Positions 51,668 through 59,818 of a stretch of DNA of 64,000 bases are shown one piece after another. The DNA is from Desulfurococcales archaeon. Its GTDB lineage: Archaea; Thermoproteota; Thermoprotei_A; Sulfolobales; Fervidicoccaceae. The DNA is taken from contig WYEQ01000002.1 of assembly GCA_009904015.1 (NCBI GenBank), positions 124,001 through 188,000 of the forward strand, read 5' to 3'. The notes under the pieces were generated by a model that worked only from the letters and a program-made list of their open reading frames with translations, was not told the DNA's origin and ran no database searches. The translations under genes were made by a program, and so were the position numbers. Each line of letters begins with the position of its first letter. Position 1 is the first letter of the stretch.

Positions 51668-52156
51668 TCAACACCCTATCTTCCTCCTAAGCTTAACTAC
51701 CTCCCCTCTCCTAAGCCCTTGTAGGTCTACCCAACTAACAACAGATTTGCCAACGCCTAGTAAATAATCGTTTTCATCAACAACGAACACCTCATCGCCT
51801 GGCCTCACATCGCTTGTTACTCGCTTCACTATCGGCGCTAGAACACTGCCTTTTGTGTACTCGCAGAAATCCTTCCTGGATACGACAACCCGTTTATAGT
51901 CCTTCTCGATGAGCGGGTAGATTAGCTGTGCTCCTTTATCAGCCAGTGTTAAGACGCCTGTCACCGGGTTATAGTAAGCAACATCAACTATGTCATTGCC
52001 TACCCGGAGCCTGATTACCCTCGGGTTACCCGTGCCTGATTGTACTATGACTAGGTTATTGCTTCTCCAATTATCAGCTATCCACCGAGCAACTTTTTCT
52101 CCATAAGTCTTCAGCGCGGAGCTCCAAACAATCTCGAACAACCTAGTTGAACTCAA
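51668..52156 (-). CDS. PUA-domain protein (archaeosine TGT C-domain-like)
   Basis: 162 residues. N-terminal helical module, then NPRVIRLRVGNDIVDVAYYN, and a PUA domain (VLAPIVKRVTSDVRPGDEVF, DYLLGVGKSVVSW). It resembles the detached C-terminal PUA part (TgtA2) of archaeal tRNA-guanine transglycosylase. The assignment is by eye; other PUA proteins remain possible. It is 3 bases upstream of the PAC2 gene. Confidence 0.6.
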   Translation of the reverse strand: MSSTRLFEIVWSSALKTYGEKVARWIADNWRSNNLVIVQSGTGNPRVIRLRVGNDIVDVAYYNPVTGVLTLADKGAQLIYPLIEKDYKRVVVSRKDFCEYTKGSVLAPIVKRVTSDVRPGDEVFVVDENDYLLGVGKSVVSWVDLQGLRRGEVVKLRRKIGC

Positions 52157-52241
52157 GCTAGCTGACCTCTCCGCGTATGATAGAAGCTTTTCTCTTAAAT
52201 CCTAAAAATATCTTGAGGAGAAGAGCTTTTGTTTAAAAAAG

Positions 52242-53384
52242 CTATTCGTGTGCCTCCTTGCTCTGCGGGGCGGATTTCTTTTCTTCCAGTTTTCTTGCTC
52301 TGCCGCTGAGCTTCTTTAGGACCTCTGGCAGAGTCGTGTACTCCATTTCCTCTGGTCCCAGCCGGTGAGGCATGAAGGGGCCGTGCCTTCTCATGTAATC
52401 AGCTATGATGTTTGCTGTTCTCCTGGCCTCATCGAACGCTGGGTCATCGAACAGGTCTGATGGACCTACCAGTTTTCCGTCCTTTATGTTGAATCCCAGC
52501 GCAATTATTCTCGGGGGGCCATCAAACCTTGTTGTCTTGGCGTCTCTCTGCGAAACAGGCATTAGTGGACCCACAAAGCTTCCTCTCATCCAGCCGGCAA
52601 CGAGGTGGGGGGTGGCGAAAGGCTCCAGTATCTCCCCGAGGGCCGGGAAGCCTGCCTGCGCTCTGACGATTGCCACTGGGTCGTCCTTACCGACGTACCT
52701 GCCAGCAATAAGGCTAAGCCTCTCGCTACTTACGACTGCTGCTATCTCGCCATCTAATCTCCTGTACACCCTCTTCACGGTGTACCTGTAAGGTGAGCCT
52801 ATGAGGGCAAGCAAATCGTATGCTTCCTCCGGTGTGTTAAGCTCGTACACAAGGCTCTCGTAGAGGTCCATGACCTCGAACCTGAACCCGTGGTGTAGCT
52901 TAGGGTCTATTACGAGCCCCGCAGTGTTGAATGGGTCAGCGAAAATCCTGTAGAATGGGAGATTGAATGCGCCCGGCTCAGTCTTGTCAGCCATGAAGAC
53001 CACCACAGGCTCACTCGGCCTCTCAATGAACTCCATCTCAGCGACTCCTGGTCCCAGGCCCCTTACGTTCCCGGAGAAGCTGTCAGCGAGCAGGTCTTGC
53101 CCCGCTCCGTACAGGCCGAGGGACTTAGCGACCTTGGTGGCCTCCACGAAGGCCTCCCAAGCCAGGCCATGTACCTCACTGTTATCCACTCCCTTATAAT
53201 GAGTCATGATGAGCTCGAGGTCATCTCCCACATGTGTGACGTAGAAATCCTCGATAACTCCTCTCTCCCTCCCCTCAGCCAGCACCCTAGTAGCTGTGGC
53301 CAGAAGGTCTGGATGCACGATGTGATGGCCAGCTAGACCTCCCACATCTGCTTTAATAACACTTAATGTAACCTTCCTGCTCAT
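52242..53384 (-). CDS. fbp: Fructose-1,6-bisphosphate aldolase/phosphatase
   Basis: 380 residues of the dual-activity class V FBPase, marking gluconeogenesis in thermophilic archaea. Motifs: SVIKADVGGLAGHHIVHPD, VTHVGDDLELIMTH near 50, DLLADSFSGNVRGLGPGVAE near 96, and ADPFNTAGLVIDPK near 150. The acidic/Lys-rich tail is variable in the family. Its ATG 53384 is followed by the family's MSRKVTLSVIKAD start. Confidence 0.96.
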   Translation of the reverse strand: MSRKVTLSVIKADVGGLAGHHIVHPDLLATATRVLAEGRERGVIEDFYVTHVGDDLELIMTHYKGVDNSEVHGLAWEAFVEATKVAKSLGLYGAGQDLLADSFSGNVRGLGPGVAEMEFIERPSEPVVVFMADKTEPGAFNLPFYRIFADPFNTAGLVIDPKLHHGFRFEVMDLYESLVYELNTPEEAYDLLALIGSPYRYTVKRVYRRLDGEIAAVVSSERLSLIAGRYVGKDDPVAIVRAQAGFPALGEILEPFATPHLVAGWMRGSFVGPLMPVSQRDAKTTRFDGPPRIIALGFNIKDGKLVGPSDLFDDPAFDEARRTANIIADYMRRHGPFMPHRLGPEEMEYTTLPEVLKKLSGRARKLEEKKSAPQSKEAHE

Positions 53385-53508
53385 AGGTCAAGCACACCCA
53401 TAAAAGTTGTGGTCAACCTTAGTAATAAAAATAGCTTATTTATTCCCCGAGAACGAGTTCTTCGGTAGCCAGGCTATACAAACTTATATGAAACCTGAAC
53501 CTTGCTCT

Positions 53509-54258
53509 TCAAGGAGCTTCTCTTTTCCTGGCTAGAAGCTCCCTTAGCAATGGTATCTCGTCAAGCTTATCTTTACTTAGCTTGTCCCACAGGATGCCTC
53601 GTGGTCTTGGCCCTCTATTGCACCTTATTATTCTCGTTGGTGTCGCTATGATGTCTATTGGGACGTCCCATGGGTCCTGGGGCAATCTATCCTCGACTAC
53701 CTGGGAGTCATGCACTGTTGTGGCTATGGGTGTTTCCTCGCCCACTAATCCCAGCTCCGCCAGAACCGCGTACTCGAGCTCACCGTAGCCCTCGCCCTTC
53801 CCCAGCCTCTCCCCGTACTTATTAACAGCAACGCTGCCCTCAACGATCAGGTCGATTCTACCTATCCTTTGAAGGTCGTTTATGCCGAGCTTTCTCCCAA
53901 TGCTCATGAAGCCCGAGATTCTCGACGCCGTTCTGTACATGCTTTTCGGTATGAGCTTTGGGTCGATGAGAACGAAGCCGCTCCTGAGCCTGGGCGAGGC
54001 GATAATCAGTGTTTTTCCCTCCTCCAGTGCTCTTAGCCTGACTGGCTGCTGAGGAGCGTCTGGGTTAACCTTTATAATCCTGGCGTTTCTCCACTCGCTG
54101 GTTGAGAACAGGTTCTCGGCCGCTTTGTCCTGGCCCTTGAAGCTGGGGATCCTCCCGTACACGGGCCTTGGGAAGATGGGGATATCTTTTTCTTCTAGAA
54201 ACCTCCATATCCTCTCTCTTATTGCTTTTTTGCTAAGCCCTGAATCCGGTGGATGCAT
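53509..54258 (-). CDS. 5-Formyltetrahydrofolate cyclo-ligase-like protein
   Basis: 249 residues of the MTHFSD/5-FCL-like family. N-terminal KKAIRERIWRFLEEKDIP, then FKGQDKAAENLF, and the ATP-site GEGYGELEYAVLAELG near 170. Folate-linked role inferred from the family; in archaea the carrier may differ. It is 3 bases from the upstream thioredoxin-like gene on the same strand. Confidence 0.78.
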   Translation of the reverse strand: MHPPDSGLSKKAIRERIWRFLEEKDIPIFPRPVYGRIPSFKGQDKAAENLFSTSEWRNARIIKVNPDAPQQPVRLRALEEGKTLIIASPRLRSGFVLIDPKLIPKSMYRTASRISGFMSIGRKLGINDLQRIGRIDLIVEGSVAVNKYGERLGKGEGYGELEYAVLAELGLVGEETPIATTVHDSQVVEDRLPQDPWDVPIDIIATPTRIIRCNRGPRPRGILWDKLSKDKLDEIPLLRELLARKREAP

Positions 54259-54261
54259 CGG

Positions 54262-54831
54262 CTAGCTCGTCTCCCCGGATGAGCTTGTCTCGGGGCTTGA
54301 CGCGTGTTTCAATAAGTTGTATGTGAAGTTGTAAAGCTCTGTCGAGTTGAATGGAGGGACACCGTAGTATAGTAGAGTCATGTTGCTAATAACGACCAGG
54401 AGGGGGCTAGCCGTGACCTGGAAGGCATTAAACGTGCTTATAGCTGTTGGGTCAGAGCAGGAAAGCTGGAAGTACGTGCAGACCACCATCACGAATGTTG
54501 CATTAACATCATGTGAGTGCTTCTGGAGAAACTCCGTCCAGTGAGGATCGAACTCCCTGCAGTGAGGACAGTTAAGATTCCTGAAGTAAACAATGTAGGA
54601 CGAGTTATCCGTGGGAAGCCAGGGCGAGTAGCCATAATCAAGCTTGACCCACTTATCATTACGAAGAATGTAAACGCCCTCAGCGTTAACCTCGTACTTA
54701 GAGGATCCCGTTAGAGCTAAGAGAAGCGGCACGAGAACACCTAGAATCATTATAACGAGCACGGCTAGGCCCAGGATAACTGATAGCTTTCTTTTACCCG
54801 CCTCGTGTCCCTTAGAGCTTTTCCTGGACAT
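54262..54831 (-). CDS. Membrane-anchored thioredoxin-like protein
   Basis: 189 residues. One N-terminal transmembrane helix (about 15-37), then an extracytoplasmic thioredoxin fold with the CPHC redox motif (FRNLNCPHCREFDPHW near 90-105). Likely forms or exchanges disulfides outside the membrane. The Ser/Thr-rich tail is short. Confidence 0.8.
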   Translation of the reverse strand: MSRKSSKGHEAGKRKLSVILGLAVLVIMILGVLVPLLLALTGSSKYEVNAEGVYILRNDKWVKLDYGYSPWLPTDNSSYIVYFRNLNCPHCREFDPHWTEFLQKHSHDVNATFVMVVCTYFQLSCSDPTAISTFNAFQVTASPLLVVISNMTLLYYGVPPFNSTELYNFTYNLLKHASSPETSSSGETS

Positions 54832-55005
54832 TTACTTATCCTCCCCAGCGTTGATTAGCTCCTCGTCCTCGAGAAAATGCATCGCTGTGCAACGCAAATA
54901 TATCTGGATTCAAAAATAAAAATCTGTACTATCAATGGTGCTGGGAAACCAGGAATAACTGCTGGTTGATTCACTAACAATGCATAGCTAGCGGAGTGGT
55001 CGTGC

Positions 55006-55173
55006 TTGAAGCCAAAAGCTAAAGTTGAGGTCAAGGGAAAACTAGCCCTCATAACACTTGAAAACAGGGGGCAAGCCCTCGTCCCACTAGAGGAGCTGTG
55101 CAATATTGCCCGGAGATTCGGTTTAGAGCTCGAGAACTACGAGTGCGAGGAAACCACCCTCAAGACCCAGTAG
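55006..55173 (+). CDS. Small 55-residue protein, unknown
   Basis: TTG 55006 lies behind GGAGTGGT. It reads MKPKAKVEVKGKLALITLEN, then a helix with CNIARRFGLELEN and two further Cys-containing turns, ending TLKTQ at TAG 55171-55173. Codon use and amphipathic pattern look coding. No family recognised. It precedes cren7 by 83 bases. Confidence 0.45.
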   Translation: MKPKAKVEVKGKLALITLENRGQALVPLEELCNIARRFGLELENYECEETTLKTQ

Positions 55174-55256
55174 CACTATTCGCAAACCGCGTAGAACCAA
55201 AAGTTTTTTTGCTCGCAAGAAAAAAGAATAGCTAAAACAGTTAGCGGTGACACTTT

Positions 55257-55448
55257 TTGTCAAGCGAGAAGACGAGAAGAAAAGTTCAAGTTCTAGACAA
55301 GACGACGGGGAAGGTCGTTGAGCTCGAGCCAATAAAAACATGGACCCTTGGCCCAAGAGACAGGGTTAAGATAAAGATAGGCATTTTCAAGAGCCCTGAG
55401 ACCGGGAGGTACTTCAGAGCCAGGCTACCCGATGATTACCCAGTCTAA
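55257..55448 (+). CDS. creN7: Chromatin protein Cren7
   Basis: 63 residues from TTG 55257 (GGTGA upstream). The SH3-like barrel fits Cren7: GKVVELEPIKTWTLGPRD, VKIKIGIFKSPETGRYFR, and the end LPDDYPV nearly identical to other Cren7 proteins. It bends and compacts DNA in Crenarchaeota. Confidence 0.93.
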   Translation: MSSEKTRRKVQVLDKTTGKVVELEPIKTWTLGPRDRVKIKIGIFKSPETGRYFRARLPDDYPV

Positions 55449-55511
55449 AAAAGTTTTTGAGCTTTCTCTCGCAAAATCACTCGAGCTTTTTTAAAGTCAT
55501 TTATCTATTCT

Positions 55512-57074
55512 TTGGAGAAAACGTTGCTTGGTAGAAGCAAGAAGAACTCGTTGTTCGAGAAGGGGCTGCTGGTCCTATCGGTATCTTTTGGCATAGCAGT
55601 AATCTCAGTCATCATGAATGGGAAAACTCTTATGCCCGTGAACACGGGTATCCTTCCCAGCGCTATTATCCCGGCACTAGCGCTTACGGTTTCCCTAGTG
55701 TTTGTATTAAAAGCGAGAAAACATGGAAGAAAAGGCTTGATGAAGTCATGGATAATAATGGGCTCATCCACAGACGGGCTAAGGGAGGCCACCAAGCTAC
55801 TGGTTAGCTTTCTCAAAAGAAGAAGCCTAGGCACAAGGAACGCGTTTTATCTACTGCACGTAATCAGGAATGGAGAAGAGCACGTGCAGCTATGCGCCCC
55901 GGGAAACACTGGCAGCCTCATCGAGGAGTTCCTCTCATCGTTGAAGCCCGAGATTGAGTACAAGCCGGGGAAACCCGCTGATTGCCCCGGCGAAAAAGAT
56001 GCCGCCAGAGCAAACATCCATGGAGACGTGGCTACAAGGGAGGCTGTTGATGCGGGGGAGCATAATGCTGAGCTCGCGGGGAAGGACTCTGTTCTCATTG
56101 GGTGTACCTACGAGGGATCCCCTGTATACATAGCGAAGAAGGACTTTTTTCGCCATGTGGGAGTATTCGGCTCCACGGGCAGCGGGAAGACAACCACGTG
56201 TTCAATAATAGCTTCCAGGCTAGCCGGGATTGGCGTGAGAGTGGTTGTCCTTGACTGGCACGGTGAGTACCCGGGGCTTCTTCCTCCCATGGTAACAAAC
56301 GTGTTAAGACCGGTGTCTATGCAGATGTCTATTAATCCCTTTGCAATTGGTGATAGGGAAAGCCTCGTTGATATACTCGTGGATGTCTTCGACCTAACTC
56401 TGCCTCAGGCAAGCCTTTTATCGAGGGTTCTAAGGGAGAACGAGGACTTACCCACACTGCAAAAGCTGCTTGAGGCTACCATGAACAATGAAGATAATGG
56501 AGGATGGAACAGGGAGATAAAGCTAGCCATCGCTAGGAGAATGGAGCCTTTGCTAAGCCGTGAAGGAACCGTTCTCTTCAGCATCAAGAACAGCTTCGCT
56601 CTCCCCGAGAAGGGCAGTGTGTTAGTCATAGACTTATCAGATATCAGTAGCAATAGGTTGAGGAAGCTCTATTCATTGATGTATCTTAGGCTAATATACG
56701 CTGAAGCTATTAAGAAAAGCCCTCTGGAGACGGTGGTGATTATTGATGAAGCACACAACATCCTGCCGAAGACTGAGGTGAACTTCATCGCGAAAATGCT
56801 GGCCGAAGTGAGGAAAATGATGCTGGGGCTAGTAATATCAACCCAGTCTCCCTCAAGCATTAACCCCGAGTACCTGAAGAACCTTAACACAAAGATAGTG
56901 CACAGGGTAGTTAACGGGGCTGATAAAAGGGTTCTGGTCGAAAGCCTGGGAGGTCCGGGAAAATTGTCCTCTCTTCTCTCATCACTAAGGGTTGGCGATG
57001 CGATAATCAGCTTGCCCGACTCCCCGAAGCCGCAGCTTGTAAAAATCACGTCTGTATGCGGCGGGCAAGGTTAG
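55512..57074 (+). CDS. HerA-like (DUF87-type) ATPase with two N-terminal membrane segments
   Basis: 520 residues. Hydrophobic segments near 17-36 and 46-66. P-loop FGSTGSGKTTT near 218, RVVVLDWHGEYPG near 245, Walker B VVIIDEAHN near 409, STQS near 443. The class matches VirB4/HerA-type motors rather than a soluble helicase. It starts TTG 55512 about 20 bases after a TTTTTAAAG box, suggesting a leaderless message. No NurA nuclease adjoins. It is not a close copy of 403-1995. Confidence 0.78.
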   Translation: MEKTLLGRSKKNSLFEKGLLVLSVSFGIAVISVIMNGKTLMPVNTGILPSAIIPALALTVSLVFVLKARKHGRKGLMKSWIIMGSSTDGLREATKLLVSFLKRRSLGTRNAFYLLHVIRNGEEHVQLCAPGNTGSLIEEFLSSLKPEIEYKPGKPADCPGEKDAARANIHGDVATREAVDAGEHNAELAGKDSVLIGCTYEGSPVYIAKKDFFRHVGVFGSTGSGKTTTCSIIASRLAGIGVRVVVLDWHGEYPGLLPPMVTNVLRPVSMQMSINPFAIGDRESLVDILVDVFDLTLPQASLLSRVLRENEDLPTLQKLLEATMNNEDNGGWNREIKLAIARRMEPLLSREGTVLFSIKNSFALPEKGSVLVIDLSDISSNRLRKLYSLMYLRLIYAEAIKKSPLETVVIIDEAHNILPKTEVNFIAKMLAEVRKMMLGLVISTQSPSSINPEYLKNLNTKIVHRVVNGADKRVLVESLGGPGKLSSLLSSLRVGDAIISLPDSPKPQLVKITSVCGGQG

Positions 57075-57112
57075 CAACAAAGAGCTTAATTAATAGAGCT
57101 CCCTAATTATTT

Positions 57113-57182
57113 TCATGGATGATGAGTGCCCTATCGACGACGCCTCCTGAGCGGATGAGTCGATGAATCCCTTCTGAGAAAC
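57113..57182 (+). ncRNA. C/D-box methylation-guide sRNA
   Basis: Perfect C box ATGATGA (57119-57125), perfect D' CTGA (57147-57150), relaxed C' GATGAGT (57154-57160), perfect D CTGA (57174-57177), giving a ~60-base kink-turn RNA. Guides before D' (..CGACGACGCCTC) and before D (..GATGAATCCCTT). An AT-rich TTAATTAATA upstream may be its promoter. It lies between the HerA-like and MgtC-like genes. Confidence 0.7.
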
Positions 57183-57195
57183 AACGGTGTTTATA

Positions 57196-58539
57196 ATGCC
57201 CGCTGAGCTGATAAGCATTAATAACGAGGTAATATCGGGAGGAATAGCCAGGTTCATAGTCGTGCTTATAATCAGCTTTGTTCAGGGAGCCCTTATAGGG
57301 TTCGAGAGGGAGAAGGCGAAGGTTGATGCCGCGCAGGAGGAGCACTACAAGGGGGATTTCCCGGGTCTCAGGACATTCAGTCTAATAGCCATTACGGGAG
57401 GGCTATCGGGAGTTCTGCTGAAGGGGGATATCCTCGTTCCCGCCCAAGTAGCCAGCCTCTTCTTTCTGTTCTCGGCCATATTCATTATTATCCTAGCACT
57501 ATTCTTCGCTTTGTACAGGTTCTTCAAGGTTGGCTTCGTGGGCATGACCACCTATATTGTCATGCCTCTCACGTTCATGATAGGGCTACTGACAGGGCTT
57601 GGCTACGTACTGGAGTCGCTGAGCCTGACCTTCATCGCCAGCCTTATTCTCTCCATGAAGAGAATATCTTTGAAGCTGACCGAGAAACTAAGCTACGAGG
57701 AGTATGCGGCTGGTCTTGAGCTTGGATTGGTGGTGTTTGTTATTGGGCCGATAATCTACGCTCTCAACCCATCAGTGGCCGGGGTATCACTGTGGAGCGC
57801 CTACCTCTTCTTCATAATCGTGCTGGTGGTCTCCTATACCAGCTACCTTTCATACAAAGTGTTAGGCAAGAAATCACTAAAGGTGATATCAATTCTTGGG
57901 GGCCTGGTCAACAGTGAGGCCACCTTCACTGCCGTAAGCAAGTTCGTGTCATCCACTAGGGAGGCCGCCACTTACCTGCTCTACGTACTATATGGACTAA
58001 GCATTAGAGGGTTGGTCGTCATTGGGCTAGGCTCACTTACATTCCTTGGAGCCACGGGAGCAACTGAGTTCATCAAGATATTTATCCCGGGATACCTGCT
58101 GTTAATGCTCACGATAACATCGCTACAGAGAATATATAAAGTAGAAGAGAAGGAAAGCGGGGGAGAAATGATAATTAAAAGCCCATTAGAGTTTAAATCG
58201 GCTCTGAGGGCAGCCGTCATATACGTGGCTATCTTTGTCTCGACGAAGCTAACAATGTTGATAAACATGCCGGTTCTACTCAACGTGGTTTCATTTATAG
58301 GTGGCTTGGCATCGGCTATAGCCACAGCTTTCTCCCTGCTCTCAAACTACCCAGCAGTCACTTCACACCAAATAGCTATTGGCTCGCTAGTCGCAACGCT
58401 AGGCGCATTAATAAACAAGATTTTCTACGCTAAGATAAGCTATTGCCCGGAGTCCGTTAAGGAGATAGCCAAGATATCACTTGTTCTCTCAGCTGTTCTA
58501 GCAGTATACATCGCTCTGGTCCTACTACTATCTTTCTAG
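57196..58539 (+). CDS. MgtC/SapB-DUF4010 family membrane protein
   Basis: 447 residues from ATG 57196. N-terminal MgtC-like part with FVQGALIGFEREKAK and GDFPGLRTFSLIAITGGLSG, then DUF4010-like segments; about ten transmembrane helices. Family members are implicated in ion homeostasis, but substrate and mechanism are unresolved. Confidence 0.85.
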   Translation: MPAELISINNEVISGGIARFIVVLIISFVQGALIGFEREKAKVDAAQEEHYKGDFPGLRTFSLIAITGGLSGVLLKGDILVPAQVASLFFLFSAIFIIILALFFALYRFFKVGFVGMTTYIVMPLTFMIGLLTGLGYVLESLSLTFIASLILSMKRISLKLTEKLSYEEYAAGLELGLVVFVIGPIIYALNPSVAGVSLWSAYLFFIIVLVVSYTSYLSYKVLGKKSLKVISILGGLVNSEATFTAVSKFVSSTREAATYLLYVLYGLSIRGLVVIGLGSLTFLGATGATEFIKIFIPGYLLLMLTITSLQRIYKVEEKESGGEMIIKSPLEFKSALRAAVIYVAIFVSTKLTMLINMPVLLNVVSFIGGLASAIATAFSLLSNYPAVTSHQIAIGSLVATLGALINKIFYAKISYCPESVKEIAKISLVLSAVLAVYIALVLLLSF

Positions 58540-58840
58540 AAAAACCACGAATAGAAAATACCGTCGTGAAGTTTTTCTTCGTATGGGTTTATGTGGCTTG
58601 CTGAGAATCTTCCACTGTGGCTTTGCCTCTGACTTGTACTTCGCTAGCTGGTATAGGACCACTGTTCTCCCTATACTTTATCACTACGCGACCTGCATAT
58701 ACGAATCTAGATTGTGTTTTTTACATTATGATTATGAGAGAGTTAATGAGATTTGAGAGCAAGCATCAGAAGAGGCTAGGCTGTTTCGGTCTTCATAATT
58801 ATTTTATGCTTATTGATGCCTAAGGCCTCTTCTCAATAGG
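58540..58840. other. Non-coding stretch with a possible tiny ORF
   Basis: No intact gene seen over ~300 bases. On the minus strand a frame without stops (58589-58711) reads RFVYAGRVVIKYRENSGPIP, then ASEVQVRGKATVEDSQQAT, with a possible GTG start at 58684 (31 residues). It is too short and weak to call as a gene. Confidence 0.25.
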
Positions 58841-58848
58841 TTTATAAG
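58841..58848 (+). promoter_or_regulatory. TATA box of the structured RNA at 58868
   Basis: TTTATAAG, with a predicted start about 25 bases downstream, exactly where the first strong stem begins. Confidence 0.5.
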
Positions 58849-58867
58849 TCTGGGGCTTTTGTATCTA

Positions 58868-59022
58868 TTGATGAGCCCGCCTAGGTGATGGGAGCGCTGC
58901 TCCAAGCCTGGGCGGGTTGAAAGTAGATGGGATCCCCGTGCCGTTGGGCTCAACAGCCACCCATGAACCCACAGTGATACCTAAGTCTCTGTGGGCGAGG
59001 AGGAAGTCCCTAGACGCAATAA
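58868..59022 (+). ncRNA. Strongly structured RNA candidate, family unknown
   Basis: Three stems in a row: CCCGCCTAGG/CCTGGGCGGG (58876-58916, 10 bp) with an inner GGAGC/GCTCC hairpin; ATGGG/CCCAT enclosing GTTG-GGCT-CAAC (58927-58963); and CCCACAG/CTGTGGG (58968-58995). A purine run CGAGGAGGAAGTCC follows (58996-59009), vaguely like the right ends of the omega-RNA-like elements. It has its own TATA box. No protein frame fits. It may be a second type of transposon-derived RNA or an independent ncRNA. Confidence 0.55.
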
Positions 59023-59097
59023 ATAAACATGAACTAATAAGGATGAGCATCTAGGGATAAACGGAAGGAGGCAATGAAAAACCATCAAACCCAATGT

Positions 59098-59355
59098 CTG
59101 ACCTCCTCCCCACCCTATAGGGGTCCCTCGCCCTTTAGGGGGTTCACTGGTTCCCCGCATCTGTTTGGGTCTACATCTTTCATTTGAAGGGCAGTCGGGG
59201 CGGCCAGAGACCCCCCATCACGGCTTATATGAGTGGTCGCGCTCCCCCGCATCCACGTGCTAAGGGGCAACCACAGTTCATGATTAAAACAATAAAAAGC
59301 TTATAAGCTCTTATACTTCATACCCGCCTTGAAAGGCGAGGCTTTCAGTTATAAG
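59098..59355 (-). ncRNA. Full-length omega-RNA-like element B
   Basis: Minus-strand copy of element A: CTTAT target (59355-59351), left-end AACTGAAAGCCTCGCC..GGCGGG, the same long interior (GTGGTTGCCC, GCACGTGGATGCGGGG, GATGTAG, CCCAAACAGATGCGGGGAACC), and right end GGTGGGGAGGAGGTCAG at 59098. The two copies differ by scattered substitutions and small indels, so they diverged after separate insertion. Putative guide ACATTGGGTTTGATGG. No tnpA or tnpB. Confidence 0.65.
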
Positions 59356-59367
59356 AGATGAATCCCT

Positions 59368-59700
59368 TTAAGATTCCTCTTCGTATAGCTCTATTATAAC
59401 TCTAGCCTTAACAATGTTCTTGGAAAAAGGTGGGGGAGTTGACCCAAGGTCGACGCCGACGGCGATATTCTGGCCAAGGGAGTCCGTGAACCTGACCTCA
59501 GCCACGAAGCTTTTCCTGGGACCCTCGCTCAAAGCTTTCATTAATCCCTCATATATACGTGATAAGGCCATCTGCAGGGCAAGTGGGCTTGAGAAATCCT
59601 CGGGCCTAAGCTGGATTTGTGTAAAGCCCTTCATTATCTCGCCTATTCTTGCTTGCCCCTCGAAGACAACTATCTTTTTCGATTCCTCATGCTCAGACAT
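59368..59700 (-). CDS. Hypothetical 110-residue protein
   Basis: Mixed alpha/beta protein without a recognised motif (KIVVFEGQARIGEIMKGFTQ, ALSRIYEGLMKAL, SFVAEVRFTDSLG). It shows coding-like composition and an ATG behind an A-rich leader. It lies next to element B and 118 bases from the Lhr gene end. Function unknown. Confidence 0.6.
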   Translation of the reverse strand: MSEHEESKKIVVFEGQARIGEIMKGFTQIQLRPEDFSSPLALQMALSRIYEGLMKALSEGPRKSFVAEVRFTDSLGQNIAVGVDLGSTPPPFSKNIVKARVIIELYEEES

Positions 59701-59818
59701 GCTTCATCCCAATTACAAATCGGTCTCTACACGTTAATTACAGTGTTTATTAATGCTCAGGAACACGTGCCTTCATCAACCATCAGGTTCGTGGCAACTC
59801 ATCATTGCATAATAAATT

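Noticed and set aside
54855-55103. Minus-strand frame opposite the small gene at 55006
   Set aside because: Composition is Ser/Arg-rich as expected of a shadow; the plus-strand frame has a ribosome binding site.
58996-59009. RNase P RNA core (GAGGAAAGTCC-like)
   Set aside because: The run GAGGAGGAAGTCC resembles one RNase P block, but the other conserved blocks and the universal P4 pairing are not found.
58865-59050. Minus-strand 61-residue frame opposite the structured RNA
   Set aside because: It lies over perfectly paired stems and lacks a ribosome binding site; the RNA structure explains the open frame.
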